Below, one piece after another: positions 1-6,155 of a DNA stretch of 11,488 nt (within the stretch, counting starts at the first letter, position 1; every line of letters begins with the position of its first letter). Source of the DNA: Treponema sp. (GTDB lineage: Bacteria > Spirochaetota > Spirochaetia > Treponematales > Breznakiellaceae). The stretch covers positions 1 through 11,488 of the forward strand of contig JAITBO010000070.1 in assembly GCA_031283505.1 (NCBI GenBank), in the 5' to 3' direction. The translations under genes were made by a program, and so were the position numbers. The notes under the pieces are model-generated. The model did no database searches. It saw nothing but the letters and a program-made list of their open reading frames with translations, and was not told the DNA's origin.

Positions 1-417
1 ATTAACGAAAAAGCGGTAAAGATGTTCAGTTTTATTTTTTGCGCCTTCTGCGCCGGCATCGCGGGGCTTATCGTCTGTTCCAACATAAAAGCTTCCGACG
101 CGAATAACGCCGGCCTTAATATGGAACTGGACGCCATTCTTGCCGCAGTTATCGGTGGCACCAACATGGCCGGCGGTAAATTCAGCCTGGCAGGGGGCGT
201 TGTCGGCGCGTTGTTGATACAAACCCTGACGACGACGATTTACTCTTTCGGAGTGCCGCCGGAAGTATCCCTGGTGGTTAAAGCCCTCGTCGTCGTCCTG
301 GTCTGTTTCCTCCAGTCGAGCGTCGCGTCGGGTTTCTTTATCCGGGCGGGTGGACGCTTGAGCGGCCGCTCCAATACCGGAATTAGCGCCGATACGGCAA
401 GAGGAAACCCGGCATGA
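1..417 (+). CDS. ytfT: YtfT-type sugar ABC transporter permease, C-terminal part (5' end outside window)
   Basis: Inner-membrane permease of a ribose/galactofuranose-type (CUT2) sugar ABC transporter. The frame is open from base 1, so the first Met codon at 22 is internal and only about 138 C-terminal residues are present; family members are near 330-340. Visible signatures are the segment with SDANNAGLNMELDAILAAVI, the following GG-x-x-x-GG(K/R)F loop, and a PPEVSLVVKALVVV tail. As I recall the E. coli YtfT sequence, these match its C-terminus closely. The rest is hydrophobic, fitting three or four final membrane helices. The stop overlaps the next permease start (ATGA at 414-417), so the two are translationally coupled and probably form a heterodimeric channel. 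The missing ATPase and binding protein should lie upstream. Substrate is not provable here: galactofuranose in E. coli, but related systems next to ara genes (AraUVWZ of Shewanella) are assigned to arabinose. Confidence 0.85.
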   Translation: MNEKAVKMFSFIFCAFCAGIAGLIVCSNIKASDANNAGLNMELDAILAAVIGGTNMAGGKFSLAGGVVGALLIQTLTTTIYSFGVPPEVSLVVKALVVVLVCFLQSSVASGFFIRAGGRLSGRSNTGISADTARGNPA

Positions 418-1406
418 AAAAGCTAAATGTTGAAGTTTTTGCCACCAAGTATCTCTCCGTAGTTGCGGCAACACTGCTGTTCTTTATCGCCTTTATCTTC
501 GGTTCCGTTTCGTACCGGGGTTTCTTCGACGTTCAGACCTTCCTCAATCTGTTTATTGATAAGGCGTACCTGATCATTTCCGCGCTGGGCATGACCCTGG
601 TGATACTTTCCGGCGGCATAGACCTTTCGGTCGGCTCCGTAGTTGCCCTTACCACGATGATTATCTCCTCCCTCACCGAATTTGCCCATATCAACCCCTT
701 TGCCGCGGTTTTGATCGCTCTTATTGCCGGTAGCGCTATCGGTTTCCTTATGGGCTGTATCATTACCTGCTGGAATGTACCGCCTTTTATCGCTACCCTG
801 GCGGGGATGTTTTTTGCCCGGGGTTCCTGTTATCTCATCAGCATCCAGTCGATCTCAATCAGCGACAAAACCTTGAGCGATCTTGCCATCTGGAAACTTC
901 GTTTCGGCGCCGGTCCGGGGACCCCGTTTGTTTCGTTGAACGTGATAATAACCTTCATCATGATAATCGCGGTCATCTATGTTTCCCTGCATACCAAATT
1001 CGGGCGGAATATTTACGCTATCGGCGGCAACGAACAGTCGGCGATACTCCTGGGGATCCCGGTGCGGAAAACGAAGATCGCGATCTATACGGTGAACGGG
1101 TTCTGCTCCGCCGTGTCCGGCGTGGTCTTCAGTCTCTATATGTTGTCGGGTTACGGCCTTCACGGTCAGGGCATGGAGATGGACGCCATTGCCGCAGTGG
1201 TCATAGGAGGCACCCTGCTGTCGGGCGGCGTGGGCTATGTCTATGGGTCGGTGTTCGGTTCCCTTACCATCGCCATCATTCAGGCCCTGATCATGTTTAA
1301 CGGCAGAATCAATTCCTGGTGGACCAAGATCACCGTGGGTATACTGCTTCTCCTGTTTATTGGCTTGCAGCGGTTTATTGTTATTCTGGGCAATAAAAAG
1401 GAATAG
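414..1406 (+). CDS. yjfF: YjfF-type sugar ABC transporter permease
   Basis: Second membrane subunit of the same CUT2 sugar importer, 330 residues, the usual full length. The family signature GMTLVILSGGIDLSVGS lies at about residues 59-75. The conserved PPFIATLAGMFFARG is at 123-137, and the cytoplasmic coupling loop YAIGGNEQSA at 201-210. The C-terminal block MDAIAAVVIGGTLLSGGVG (256-274) is followed by INSWWTKI near 299-306, which is diagnostic of YjfF rather than RbsC. About eight to ten hydrophobic segments are visible. The ATG overlaps the upstream stop, with AAGAGGA at 399-405 as ribosome binding site. No convincing terminator follows; the next 430 bp are non-coding. This gene probably ends the upstream transporter operon, because a fresh strong promoter follows at 1761. 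Confidence 0.9.
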   Translation: MKKLNVEVFATKYLSVVAATLLFFIAFIFGSVSYRGFFDVQTFLNLFIDKAYLIISALGMTLVILSGGIDLSVGSVVALTTMIISSLTEFAHINPFAAVLIALIAGSAIGFLMGCIITCWNVPPFIATLAGMFFARGSCYLISIQSISISDKTLSDLAIWKLRFGAGPGTPFVSLNVIITFIMIIAVIYVSLHTKFGRNIYAIGGNEQSAILLGIPVRKTKIAIYTVNGFCSAVSGVVFSLYMLSGYGLHGQGMEMDAIAAVVIGGTLLSGGVGYVYGSVFGSLTIAIIQALIMFNGRINSWWTKITVGILLLLFIGLQRFIVILGNKKE

Positions 1407-1512
1407 GATATTTGCGGGTCATTTGAAGTTTCTCTAATACCGTTGTCAATTAAGTTAAGATATATTCTGCAATAAACGAGTGGGGGTAGTGGAAGACCAA
1501 ACGGAGGGAAAT

Positions 1513-1557
1513 ATGGACGCGCTAGGGGCACGTCGTGCCCAAGGCGCTGACATATAG
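1513..1557 (+). CDS. Possible 14-codon leader or small peptide, weakly supported
   Basis: A short frame, ATG at 1513 to TAG at 1555-1557, encodes MDALGARRAQGADI. It is preceded by a good ribosome binding site, GGAGGG at 1503-1508, with proper spacing. The 6-bp hairpin GGGCAC-GTC-GTGCCC (1526-1540) lies inside it. No convincing promoter was found just upstream, and the frame could arise by chance within a repeat element. Nothing about the peptide suggests a function. Confidence 0.2.
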   Translation: MDALGARRAQGADI

Positions 1558-1575
1558 ACCGGAGTGCGGGGCTGG

Positions 1576-1660
1576 AGCGAGGGGGGAGCAGCGTCAAAAA
1601 AGGCTACATACAAGGTATTGTACTCTTAGCTTTTGGAATCCGCGCGCTCCCCCCCTTGCT
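1576..1660. repeat. Imperfect inverted repeat forming a long fold-back
   Basis: AGCGAGGGGGGAGC at 1576-1589 is nearly complementary to GCTCCCCCCCTTGCT at 1646-1660, differing by one substitution and one inserted base, with a loop of about 56 bases. No U-run follows the right arm, so it does not look like an intrinsic terminator. It may be part of an intergenic repeat, or fold the 3' end of the yjfF transcript and protect it. Confidence 0.5.
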
Positions 1661-1690
1661 TAATTTGTCGGCATTGTTTCTCTAATATTG

Positions 1691-1723
1691 GCGGCGCAGT
1701 AGCGGCGCAAAAGCGGCGCAATT
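1691..1723 (+). repeat. Three tandem 11-bp repeats of GCGGCGCA plus three bases
   Basis: GCGGCGCAGTA (1691), GCGGCGCAAAA (1702) and GCGGCGCAATT (1713) follow each other with an exact 11-bp period, roughly one helical turn. Their copies therefore lie on nearly the same face of the DNA. They sit about 40-70 bp upstream of the -35 box at 1761. They are direct, not inverted, so they cannot form a terminator hairpin. They may be an array of binding sites or simple slippage. Confidence 0.6.
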
Positions 1724-1759
1724 TTTTTTTGCAAAAATCAGCTTTTTTTACTTTTTTTT
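1722..1759. promoter_or_regulatory. Phased A/T tracts just upstream of the -35 box (UP-element or curved DNA)
   Basis: Four homopolymer tracts lie directly before the -35 hexamer: T9 at 1722-1730, A5 at 1733-1737, T7 at 1743-1749 and T8 at 1752-1759. Their centres are about 9-11 bp apart, close to the helical repeat. Such phasing is known to give intrinsic curvature, and A/T-rich DNA here can bind the RNA polymerase alpha C-terminal domain. That it boosts this promoter is inference. Long T runs can also change length by slippage. Confidence 0.55.
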
Positions 1760-1760
1760 A

Positions 1761-1787
1761 TTGACAGAAATCCGGACTGGGTATAAT
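1761..1787 (+). promoter_or_regulatory. Sigma-70-type promoter of the chvE-gguAB transporter operon
   Basis: A perfect -35 TTGACA (1761-1766) and a perfect -10 TATAAT (1782-1787) are separated by 15 bp, slightly shorter than the optimal 17. Transcription should start near 1794, giving a leader of about 43 bases that contains the operator-like palindrome and the AGGAGG ribosome binding site at 1825-1830. Confidence 0.75.
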
Positions 1788-1795
1788 ATAAGATA

Positions 1796-1815
1796 TTGCG
1801 TTAACGTACACGCAA
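1796..1815. promoter_or_regulatory. LacI-type operator at the transporter promoter
   Basis: The 20-mer TTGCGTTAACGTACACGCAA is an imperfect palindrome with 6-bp outer half-sites TTGCGT/ACGCAA and a central CG, the usual architecture of LacI-family operators. It begins 8 bp after the -10 box, over the predicted start site, where a bound repressor would block initiation. A LacI-family gene lies downstream in the same cluster. A related sequence occurs in inverted orientation at the araB promoter (7258-7277), agreeing at 12 of 16 positions over TTGC-(6)-GTACAC. Assignment to the local regulator is inference. Confidence 0.6.
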
Positions 1816-1836
1816 ATAAATCTTAGGAGGAGTGAA

Positions 1837-2937
1837 ATGAAATTAGTAAAAGTGGTGTTATTGACGGCTTTGGCTCTGGTATTGGCGGGAAACTTGTTCG
1901 CCGGCGGGGGCGGTCAGACGCAGGCCGGGGGTGGAAAAAGCTTAATCGGCGTGGTGATGCCTACCCGGTCAGAGGAGCGATGGATTAAAGACGGCAACGC
2001 GGTCAAGGAAGGTTTGGAAAAATTAGGGTACGCTGTTGATTTGCAGTATTCGGACGACGATATTCCTACCCAGACCCGCCAGATTGACGACATGATCTCC
2101 AAGGGAGTAAAGGTTCTGGTTATAGCGTCCATTGACGGGTCGGCGCTTTCCAACCAACTCGCCAATGCCGCCGGGGCCAAGATTCCCGTAATCGCTTATG
2201 ACCGGCTTCTGATGCAGTCCCCCAATGTGGACTACTATGTGTCTTTTGACAACTACAAAGTCGGCGGACAGATGGGCGATATTCTGATTACCGGCCTCAA
2301 ACTGAATCAGGCGACCGTTGCGGATCCGGTTATCATCGAATTGTTCGCCGGTTCCCCGGACGACAACAACTCCATCGGATTCTATCAGGGCGCGATGGAC
2401 AAGCTTAAATCCTTCTTTGACAAGGGAGTACTCAAAGTGCCTTCCGGCCAGATAGACCGGGCCGTAATCGGTACTCTGCGCTGGGATGCGGCGGAAGCCC
2501 AAAAACGCATGGAGAATCTGCTTTCGGCGCATTACTCCGGCAATGTCGTACTTGACGGAATTTTGTCTCCCTATGATCCTATCAGCTTGTCCTGTCTTGA
2601 AGCCTGTAAAGCCGTTGGTTATGGCAGCACCCCCGGTAAGCCTCTCCCGGTAGTGGGCGGTCAGGATTGCATTGTCGCTTCCTGCAAGTCTATTCTTGCC
2701 GGCGAGCAGTATGCCACCGTACTAAAAGACACCCGTTCTTTGGGCGCCGCCACCGTTACTCTCGTGGACACCCTTATGCAGGGCAAAACTCCTGCCGGTC
2801 TGGATACTTTAAGCTACAACAATGGGGTCAAGATAGTTCCCTCTTTGCTGCTTGACTCCGTTATTGTTACCAAGGATAATCTTAAGGCGGCGGTGATTGA
2901 TACCGGGTATCATACCGCCGCAGAGCTTGGTCTTTAG
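1837..2937 (+). CDS. chvE: ChvE-like periplasmic sugar-binding protein of ABC transporter
   Basis: Solute-binding protein that captures monosaccharides outside the inner membrane and delivers them to GguAB; 366 residues. A signal peptide covers about residues 1-22 (basic start, hydrophobic core, Phe-Ala, then four Gly). No lipobox Cys is seen, so signal peptidase I cleavage is likely. Motifs in order that I recognise from Agrobacterium ChvE: MPTRSEERWIKDG (41-53), QYSDDDIPTQ (70-79), VLVIASIDG (93-101), YDRL (121-124), SPDDNN (173-178), GTLRWD (212-217), GGQD (274-277) and KDTR (297-300). Trp, Arg, Asp and Asn within these motifs form the sugar pocket in this family. ChvE relatives bind arabinose, galactose, glucose and xylose; the neighbouring araBAD genes favour L-arabinose here. 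ATG 1837 is set by AGGAGG at 1825-1830. It is the first gene of the operon from the 1761 promoter. Confidence 0.9.
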   Translation: MKLVKVVLLTALALVLAGNLFAGGGGQTQAGGGKSLIGVVMPTRSEERWIKDGNAVKEGLEKLGYAVDLQYSDDDIPTQTRQIDDMISKGVKVLVIASIDGSALSNQLANAAGAKIPVIAYDRLLMQSPNVDYYVSFDNYKVGGQMGDILITGLKLNQATVADPVIIELFAGSPDDNNSIGFYQGAMDKLKSFFDKGVLKVPSGQIDRAVIGTLRWDAAEAQKRMENLLSAHYSGNVVLDGILSPYDPISLSCLEACKAVGYGSTPGKPLPVVGGQDCIVASCKSILAGEQYATVLKDTRSLGAATVTLVDTLMQGKTPAGLDTLSYNNGVKIVPSLLLDSVIVTKDNLKAAVIDTGYHTAAELGL

Positions 2938-2997
2938 GTCAGGGGTTTGCTCTAAAATCGCATTTGCGCATATAAATATATTGGAGTAGACCGTAGT

Positions 2998-3028
2998 CAA
3001 TCCGCAAGGCCGCTGGCTTTGCGGATTG
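2998..3028 (+). promoter_or_regulatory. Intercistronic stem-loop between chvE and gguA
   Basis: CAATCCGCAAGGCC (2998-3011) pairs with GGCTTTGCGGATTG (3015-3028) over 14 bp with one G-U pair and a three-base loop GCT. No U-run follows, so it is not a standard terminator. Placed between the binding-protein gene and the ATPase gene, it would protect the upstream mRNA from 3' exonucleases. That is a known way to make binding protein in excess over membrane components. It ends 8 bases before the TAAGGAG ribosome binding site of gguA and could also dampen its translation. Confidence 0.7.
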
Positions 3029-3049
3029 GTATTCATTAAGGAGCGTTTT

Positions 3050-4597
3050 ATGCCCGATCAAGCTACGCTGCTTGAAATGAAAAATATTACAAAAATTTTC
3101 CCCGGGGTAAAGGCTCTGGATAACGTTAATCTCCTGGTAAAACAGCGGGAGATTCACGCCCTGGTGGGAGAAAACGGCGCAGGAAAATCAACCCTGGTGA
3201 AGGTCCTGTCCGGGGTCTATCCTTACGGTACGTATGAAGGCGATATTGTGTTTGAAAGCAAATCCTGCTTTTTTTCCGATATAAAACAAAGTGAAAAGGC
3301 CGGTATCGTGATTATTCATCAGGAACTGGCCCTTAGCCCTTATCTTTCTATTGCGGAAAATATTTTTCTGGGAGATGAACGGGCGAAATACAATATTATT
3401 AACTGGGACAAAACACATGATGATGCGCTTATATATATGCGGAAACTGGGGTTGGATGAAAACCCCAATATACCGGTGAACAGGTTGGGGGTGGGCAAGC
3501 AGCAATTGGTGGAAATCGCCAAGGCTCTGGCTAAAGATGCCAAAATTCTGATTCTCGATGAACCTACTTCGGCGCTTAACGAAAAGGACAGTGAACATTT
3601 GCTGCAAATACTGCGGGAACTTAGGGACCAGCATAATATTTCATCGGTGCTGATCTCCCATAAACTGAACGAAGTGGCCGAAGTGGCGGACAGTATCACT
3701 GTTTTACGGGATGGCAAAACTATCGAGACCCTTACAGTGGAACGTGCCGAGGATGGTACGGCGTCTATCAGTGAAGATCGGATTATCAAGGGCATGGTTG
3801 GCCGGGAAATTACCGACCGTTTTCCCAAACGGAACAATCCTATCGGCAGTGTCGTTTTTGAGGTGAGGAACTGGACGGTCTATAACCCCGACAATCCCGA
3901 GTGGAAGAAACTGGATAATGTGAATATTGCCGTGCGTGCCGGGGAGGTGGTGGGCTTGGCCGGGCTTGTGGGTGCGGGGCGCACCGAACTGGCTGTCAGT
4001 ATTTTCGGCAAGTATTACGGCGCGAATATCAGCGGTAAAACTTTGATCGATGGCAGGGAAGTGAATCTAAATTCGATTCCTAAGGCGATTGAGCAGGGCC
4101 TTGCATACGTGACCGAAGACCGGAAGGAATTCGGCCTCGTGCTGATTGAGACTATCAAAGAAAACACTACCTTGGCAAAATTAAAAAAAATCGCCAAAGG
4201 CAGTGTTATTAACGAACACGATGAGATCCTCGCGGCTGAAGATTACCGTAAAAAACTCAATACAAAAACGCCATCAATCATGCAGCTTGCGGGGAATCTT
4301 TCCGGGGGTAACCAGCAGAAGGTGGTATTGGCCAAGTGGCTTTTCTCCGATCCCCGAATCCTCATTTTGGATGAGCCAACCAGGGGAATTGACGTGGGGG
4401 CCAAGCATGAAATCTACACGATCATCAATAATCTGGCGGCTCAGGGTATAGCCTGTATTCTCATATCCAGCGAAATGCCGGAAATCATCGGTATGAGCGA
4501 CCGGATCTACGTGATGAGCGAAGGGCGGATTACCGCCGAATTGAAAGGCAAAACCGCGACGCAGGAAGAAATCATGCGTCATATTTTGTCCAACTGA
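3050..4597 (+). CDS. gguA: Sugar ABC transporter ATPase with two fused nucleotide-binding domains (GguA/MmsA type)
   Basis: ATPase subunit powering the ChvE-GguB importer; 515 residues, normal for CUT2 sugar ATPases. Domain 1: Walker A GENGAGKS (40-47), Q-loop HQE (90-92), signature-like LGVGKQQ (146-152), Walker [12 protein letters not shown] (166-176), and switch His in ISHK (202-205). Domain 2: degenerate Walker A GLVGAGRT (305-312) lacking GKS, EDRK (356-359), canonical LSGGNQQKV (417-425), Walker [13 protein letters not shown] (437-448), and SSE (473-475) in place of the switch His. This asymmetry is normal for the family and suggests one competent hydrolytic site. The ATG at 3050 is chosen over an upstream in-frame TTG at 3026 because TAAGGAG (3037-3043) sits 6 bases before it and the protein then starts at the usual place. 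The stop codon overlaps the left arm of the 4595-4826 element. Confidence 0.92.
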   Translation: MPDQATLLEMKNITKIFPGVKALDNVNLLVKQREIHALVGENGAGKSTLVKVLSGVYPYGTYEGDIVFESKSCFFSDIKQSEKAGIVIIHQELALSPYLSIAENIFLGDERAKYNIINWDKTHDDALIYMRKLGLDENPNIPVNRLGVGKQQLVEIAKALAKDAKILILDEPTSALNEKDSEHLLQILRELRDQHNISSVLISHKLNEVAEVADSITVLRDGKTIETLTVERAEDGTASISEDRIIKGMVGREITDRFPKRNNPIGSVVFEVRNWTVYNPDNPEWKKLDNVNIAVRAGEVVGLAGLVGAGRTELAVSIFGKYYGANISGKTLIDGREVNLNSIPKAIEQGLAYVTEDRKEFGLVLIETIKENTTLAKLKKIAKGSVINEHDEILAAEDYRKKLNTKTPSIMQLAGNLSGGNQQKVVLAKWLFSDPRILILDEPTRGIDVGAKHEIYTIINNLAAQGIACILISSEMPEIIGMSDRIYVMSEGRITAELKGKTATQEEIMRHILSN

Positions 4598-4826
4598 TTC
4601 GCAGGCGGGTCCATACCCAAGATCCCGCCTTTCGGCGAGAGAGCTTTAGGGCGTTTGGACTCGGCATAGTTTTGTTTGTTTGGGGTATGGACCCGCATAA
4701 AATCCATACCTTGCAGAACCACGATGCCCCTCCCTGAAGGGCAGGGAGAGGTATTGTACTGAGGGTTTATACCCTTGAGAATCAATAACCCTGCTGAAGT
4801 GCGGGGATGGACCTGCCTGCGAATCA
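4595..4826. repeat. 232-bp intergenic fold-back element between gguA and gguB
   Basis: The ends form an inverted repeat: 4595-4614 and the reverse complement of 4807-4826 agree at 19 of 20 bases, and the odd pair is a G-U in RNA. Inside are further inverted copies of a TCCATACC unit. GCGGGTCCATACCC (4605-4618) is perfectly complementary to 4683-4696, and GGTATGGA (4684-4691) to TCCATACC (4703-4710). A separate 7-bp hairpin CTCCCTG-AAGGG-CAGGGAG lies at 4730-4748. No convincing coding frame is present. The left arm begins exactly on the gguA stop codon. The shape suggests a MITE-like or REP-like element within an operon; its effect on gguB expression is unknown. The rest of the gap, 4827-4898, holds only the gguB ribosome binding site. 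Confidence 0.7.
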
Positions 4827-4898
4827 GCCAAGCCTGCTGTAGAGCCGGTATTTGTGCGGAGGAGCTTTGAGGTGGAGAGAGCCATTAAAGGAGACGCA

Positions 4899-6080
4899 AT
4901 GAATAACTTGTTTGTACTATTGAAGAAAAATTCAAGGCAATACGGCATGGTTATCGCGCTGACGGTGGCAATGATTTTTTTTGGCATACTGACGAAAGGT
5001 ATTTTCTTTCGCCCAGTGAACCTGACCAACCTTGTACTACAGAACAGCTATGTGCTTATTTTGGCGGTAGGTATGCTGCTCTGTACCCTTACCGGCAATG
5101 TTGATCTTTCGGTCGGATCCATCGTCTGTTTTGTAGGCGCGGTGTGCGGGGTAATGATCGTGGATATGCATATAAATTCTTTTTTGGTCATGTTCCTGGC
5201 GTTGCTCATAGGGGCGGTTATCGGTATGTGGCAGGGTTTCTGGATTGCCTTTGTACACGTTCCCCCCTTTATCGCAACTCTGGCGGGAATGCTGGTGTTC
5301 CGCGGCCTGGGGCAGGTTATTCTACAAGGACAGACCAAGGCGCCCTTTCCAAAAGAGTTCCAGGTGATAGCTTCCGGTTATATTCCCGACCCGTTGGGAG
5401 GTCTTGTCATAGGTGAAACGAAGTTTCATCTCTTCTCCATTGTTATAGGATTGGTGATTGTCGCGTTCATCATCGTAAGCGAGATCAACAGGCGTAAAAG
5501 GCAAAAGGAGTATAGCTTTGATTTGCTGCCCAAAGGCCTTTGGATAGCAAAGATGGCAGCTATTGCCGTTGTCCTCATGGCTTTTACTGTTGTATTTGCC
5601 CTCTACCGGGGATTGCCAAATATTCTGGTTGTCCTGGGTATTCTTATTGTAGGGTATCAGTTTGTCGCATCAAAAACGGTTCAGGGCCGTCATATTTACG
5701 CCCTGGGCGGCAACGCGAAGGCGGCAAAACTTTCGGGAGTCAAAACCGAATGGGTGATGTTCTGGATATACACCAACATGGCGGTTCTTGCCGCAATGGC
5801 CGCTCTGGTTTTTGCCGCCCGTCTTAATGCGGCTACACCAAAGGCCGGTCAAAGTTTTGAGATGGACGCTATCGCCGCCTGTTATGTAGGGGGTTCGGCG
5901 GTATCCGGTGGTATAGGGACGATTATTGGGGCGGTGGTAGGCGGTCTCTTTATCGGCGTCCTCAATAACGGTATGTCCATCCTGGGCGTCAGTACGGACT
6001 GGCAGCAGGCAATTAAGGGGTTTGTGCTGCTGGCGGCGGTGGCCTTTGATCTGACTTCTAAAATGAAAAGTTCACATTAG
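4899..6080 (+). CDS. gguB: Sugar ABC transporter permease (GguB/MmsB type)
   Basis: Membrane channel subunit partnering the gguA ATPase and the ChvE-like binding protein; 393 residues, longer than RbsC-type permeases as is normal for GguB/XylH. The signature LLCTLTGNVDLSVGSIV is at 60-76, PPFIATLAGMLVFRGLGQ at 122-139, and the coupling loop YALGGNAKAAKLSG at 267-280. The C-terminal block MDAIAACYVGGSAVSGGIG is at 322-340. The family-specific insert of extra helices with a basic loop (INRRKRQKEYSFDLLPKG, 196-213) is present. About ten to twelve hydrophobic segments are visible, and it presumably works as a homodimer. ATG 4899 is chosen over GTG 4854 because AAAGGAG (4887-4893) lies 5 bases upstream. 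It is separated from gguA by the fold-back element and probably depends on the 1761 promoter. Confidence 0.9.
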   Translation: MNNLFVLLKKNSRQYGMVIALTVAMIFFGILTKGIFFRPVNLTNLVLQNSYVLILAVGMLLCTLTGNVDLSVGSIVCFVGAVCGVMIVDMHINSFLVMFLALLIGAVIGMWQGFWIAFVHVPPFIATLAGMLVFRGLGQVILQGQTKAPFPKEFQVIASGYIPDPLGGLVIGETKFHLFSIVIGLVIVAFIIVSEINRRKRQKEYSFDLLPKGLWIAKMAAIAVVLMAFTVVFALYRGLPNILVVLGILIVGYQFVASKTVQGRHIYALGGNAKAAKLSGVKTEWVMFWIYTNMAVLAAMAALVFAARLNAATPKAGQSFEMDAIAACYVGGSAVSGGIGTIIGAVVGGLFIGVLNNGMSILGVSTDWQQAIKGFVLLAAVAFDLTSKMKSSH

Positions 6081-6155
6081 GGTGCGTTTCCGCCGGTCAT
6101 TGATAGTTTGACGGCACAACTTGCAATCGTGGAAGAGAGGCGCATTGTTATTACT

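Larger units (their letters stand above)
1428..1687. repeat. 12-bp direct repeats GTTTCTCTAATA bounding a 236-bp intergenic block
   Basis: An exact 12-base direct repeat occurs at 1428-1439 and 1676-1687, in the gap between yjfF and the ChvE-type gene. The enclosed block has several self-complementary stretches: a 6-bp stem GGGCAC/GTGCCC at 1526-1540, and a long imperfect inverted repeat at 1576-1589 and 1646-1660. Direct repeats around a structured non-coding block resemble the footprint of a small non-autonomous insertion, but terminal inverted repeats abutting the direct repeats are not obvious. The 12-mer AGGTATTGTACT inside it (1613-1624) recurs at 4749-4760 in the other intergenic element. 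Confidence 0.45.

Noticed and set aside
1443..1466. TTGTCA followed by TATATT as a promoter for the small frame at 1513
   Set aside because: The spacer is only 12 bp, and no alternative -10 lies at 16-18 bp.
1526..1540. Hairpin GGGCAC-GTC-GTGCCC as a terminator for yjfF
   Set aside because: There is no U-run after the stem, and it lies 120 bp downstream of the stop.
1691..1723. Tandem 11-bp repeats as a CRISPR remnant
   Set aside because: The units are far too short, have no spacers, and no cas-like gene is nearby.
3026..3049. TTG start for gguA adding eight residues
   Set aside because: It lies in the right arm of the stem-loop and lacks a ribosome binding site, while ATG 3050 has TAAGGAG at ideal spacing.
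4579..4785. A 68-codon - strand frame across the gguA-gguB gap
   Set aside because: It is composed of the inverted-repeat sequence, has no ribosome binding site and shows no recognisable protein features; repeat DNA explains it better.
5245..5260. TTGC...GTACACG inside gguB resembling the operator
   Set aside because: The spacing between TTGC and GTACAC is 4 rather than 6 bases, and it lies inside a conserved coding stretch (the segment leading into PPFIATLAG), so it is probably coincidental.
6108..6155. Upstream TTG start for the LacI-family gene
   Set aside because: LacI-family helix-turn-helix domains begin within a few residues of the Met at 6156, and no ribosome binding site precedes the TTG.
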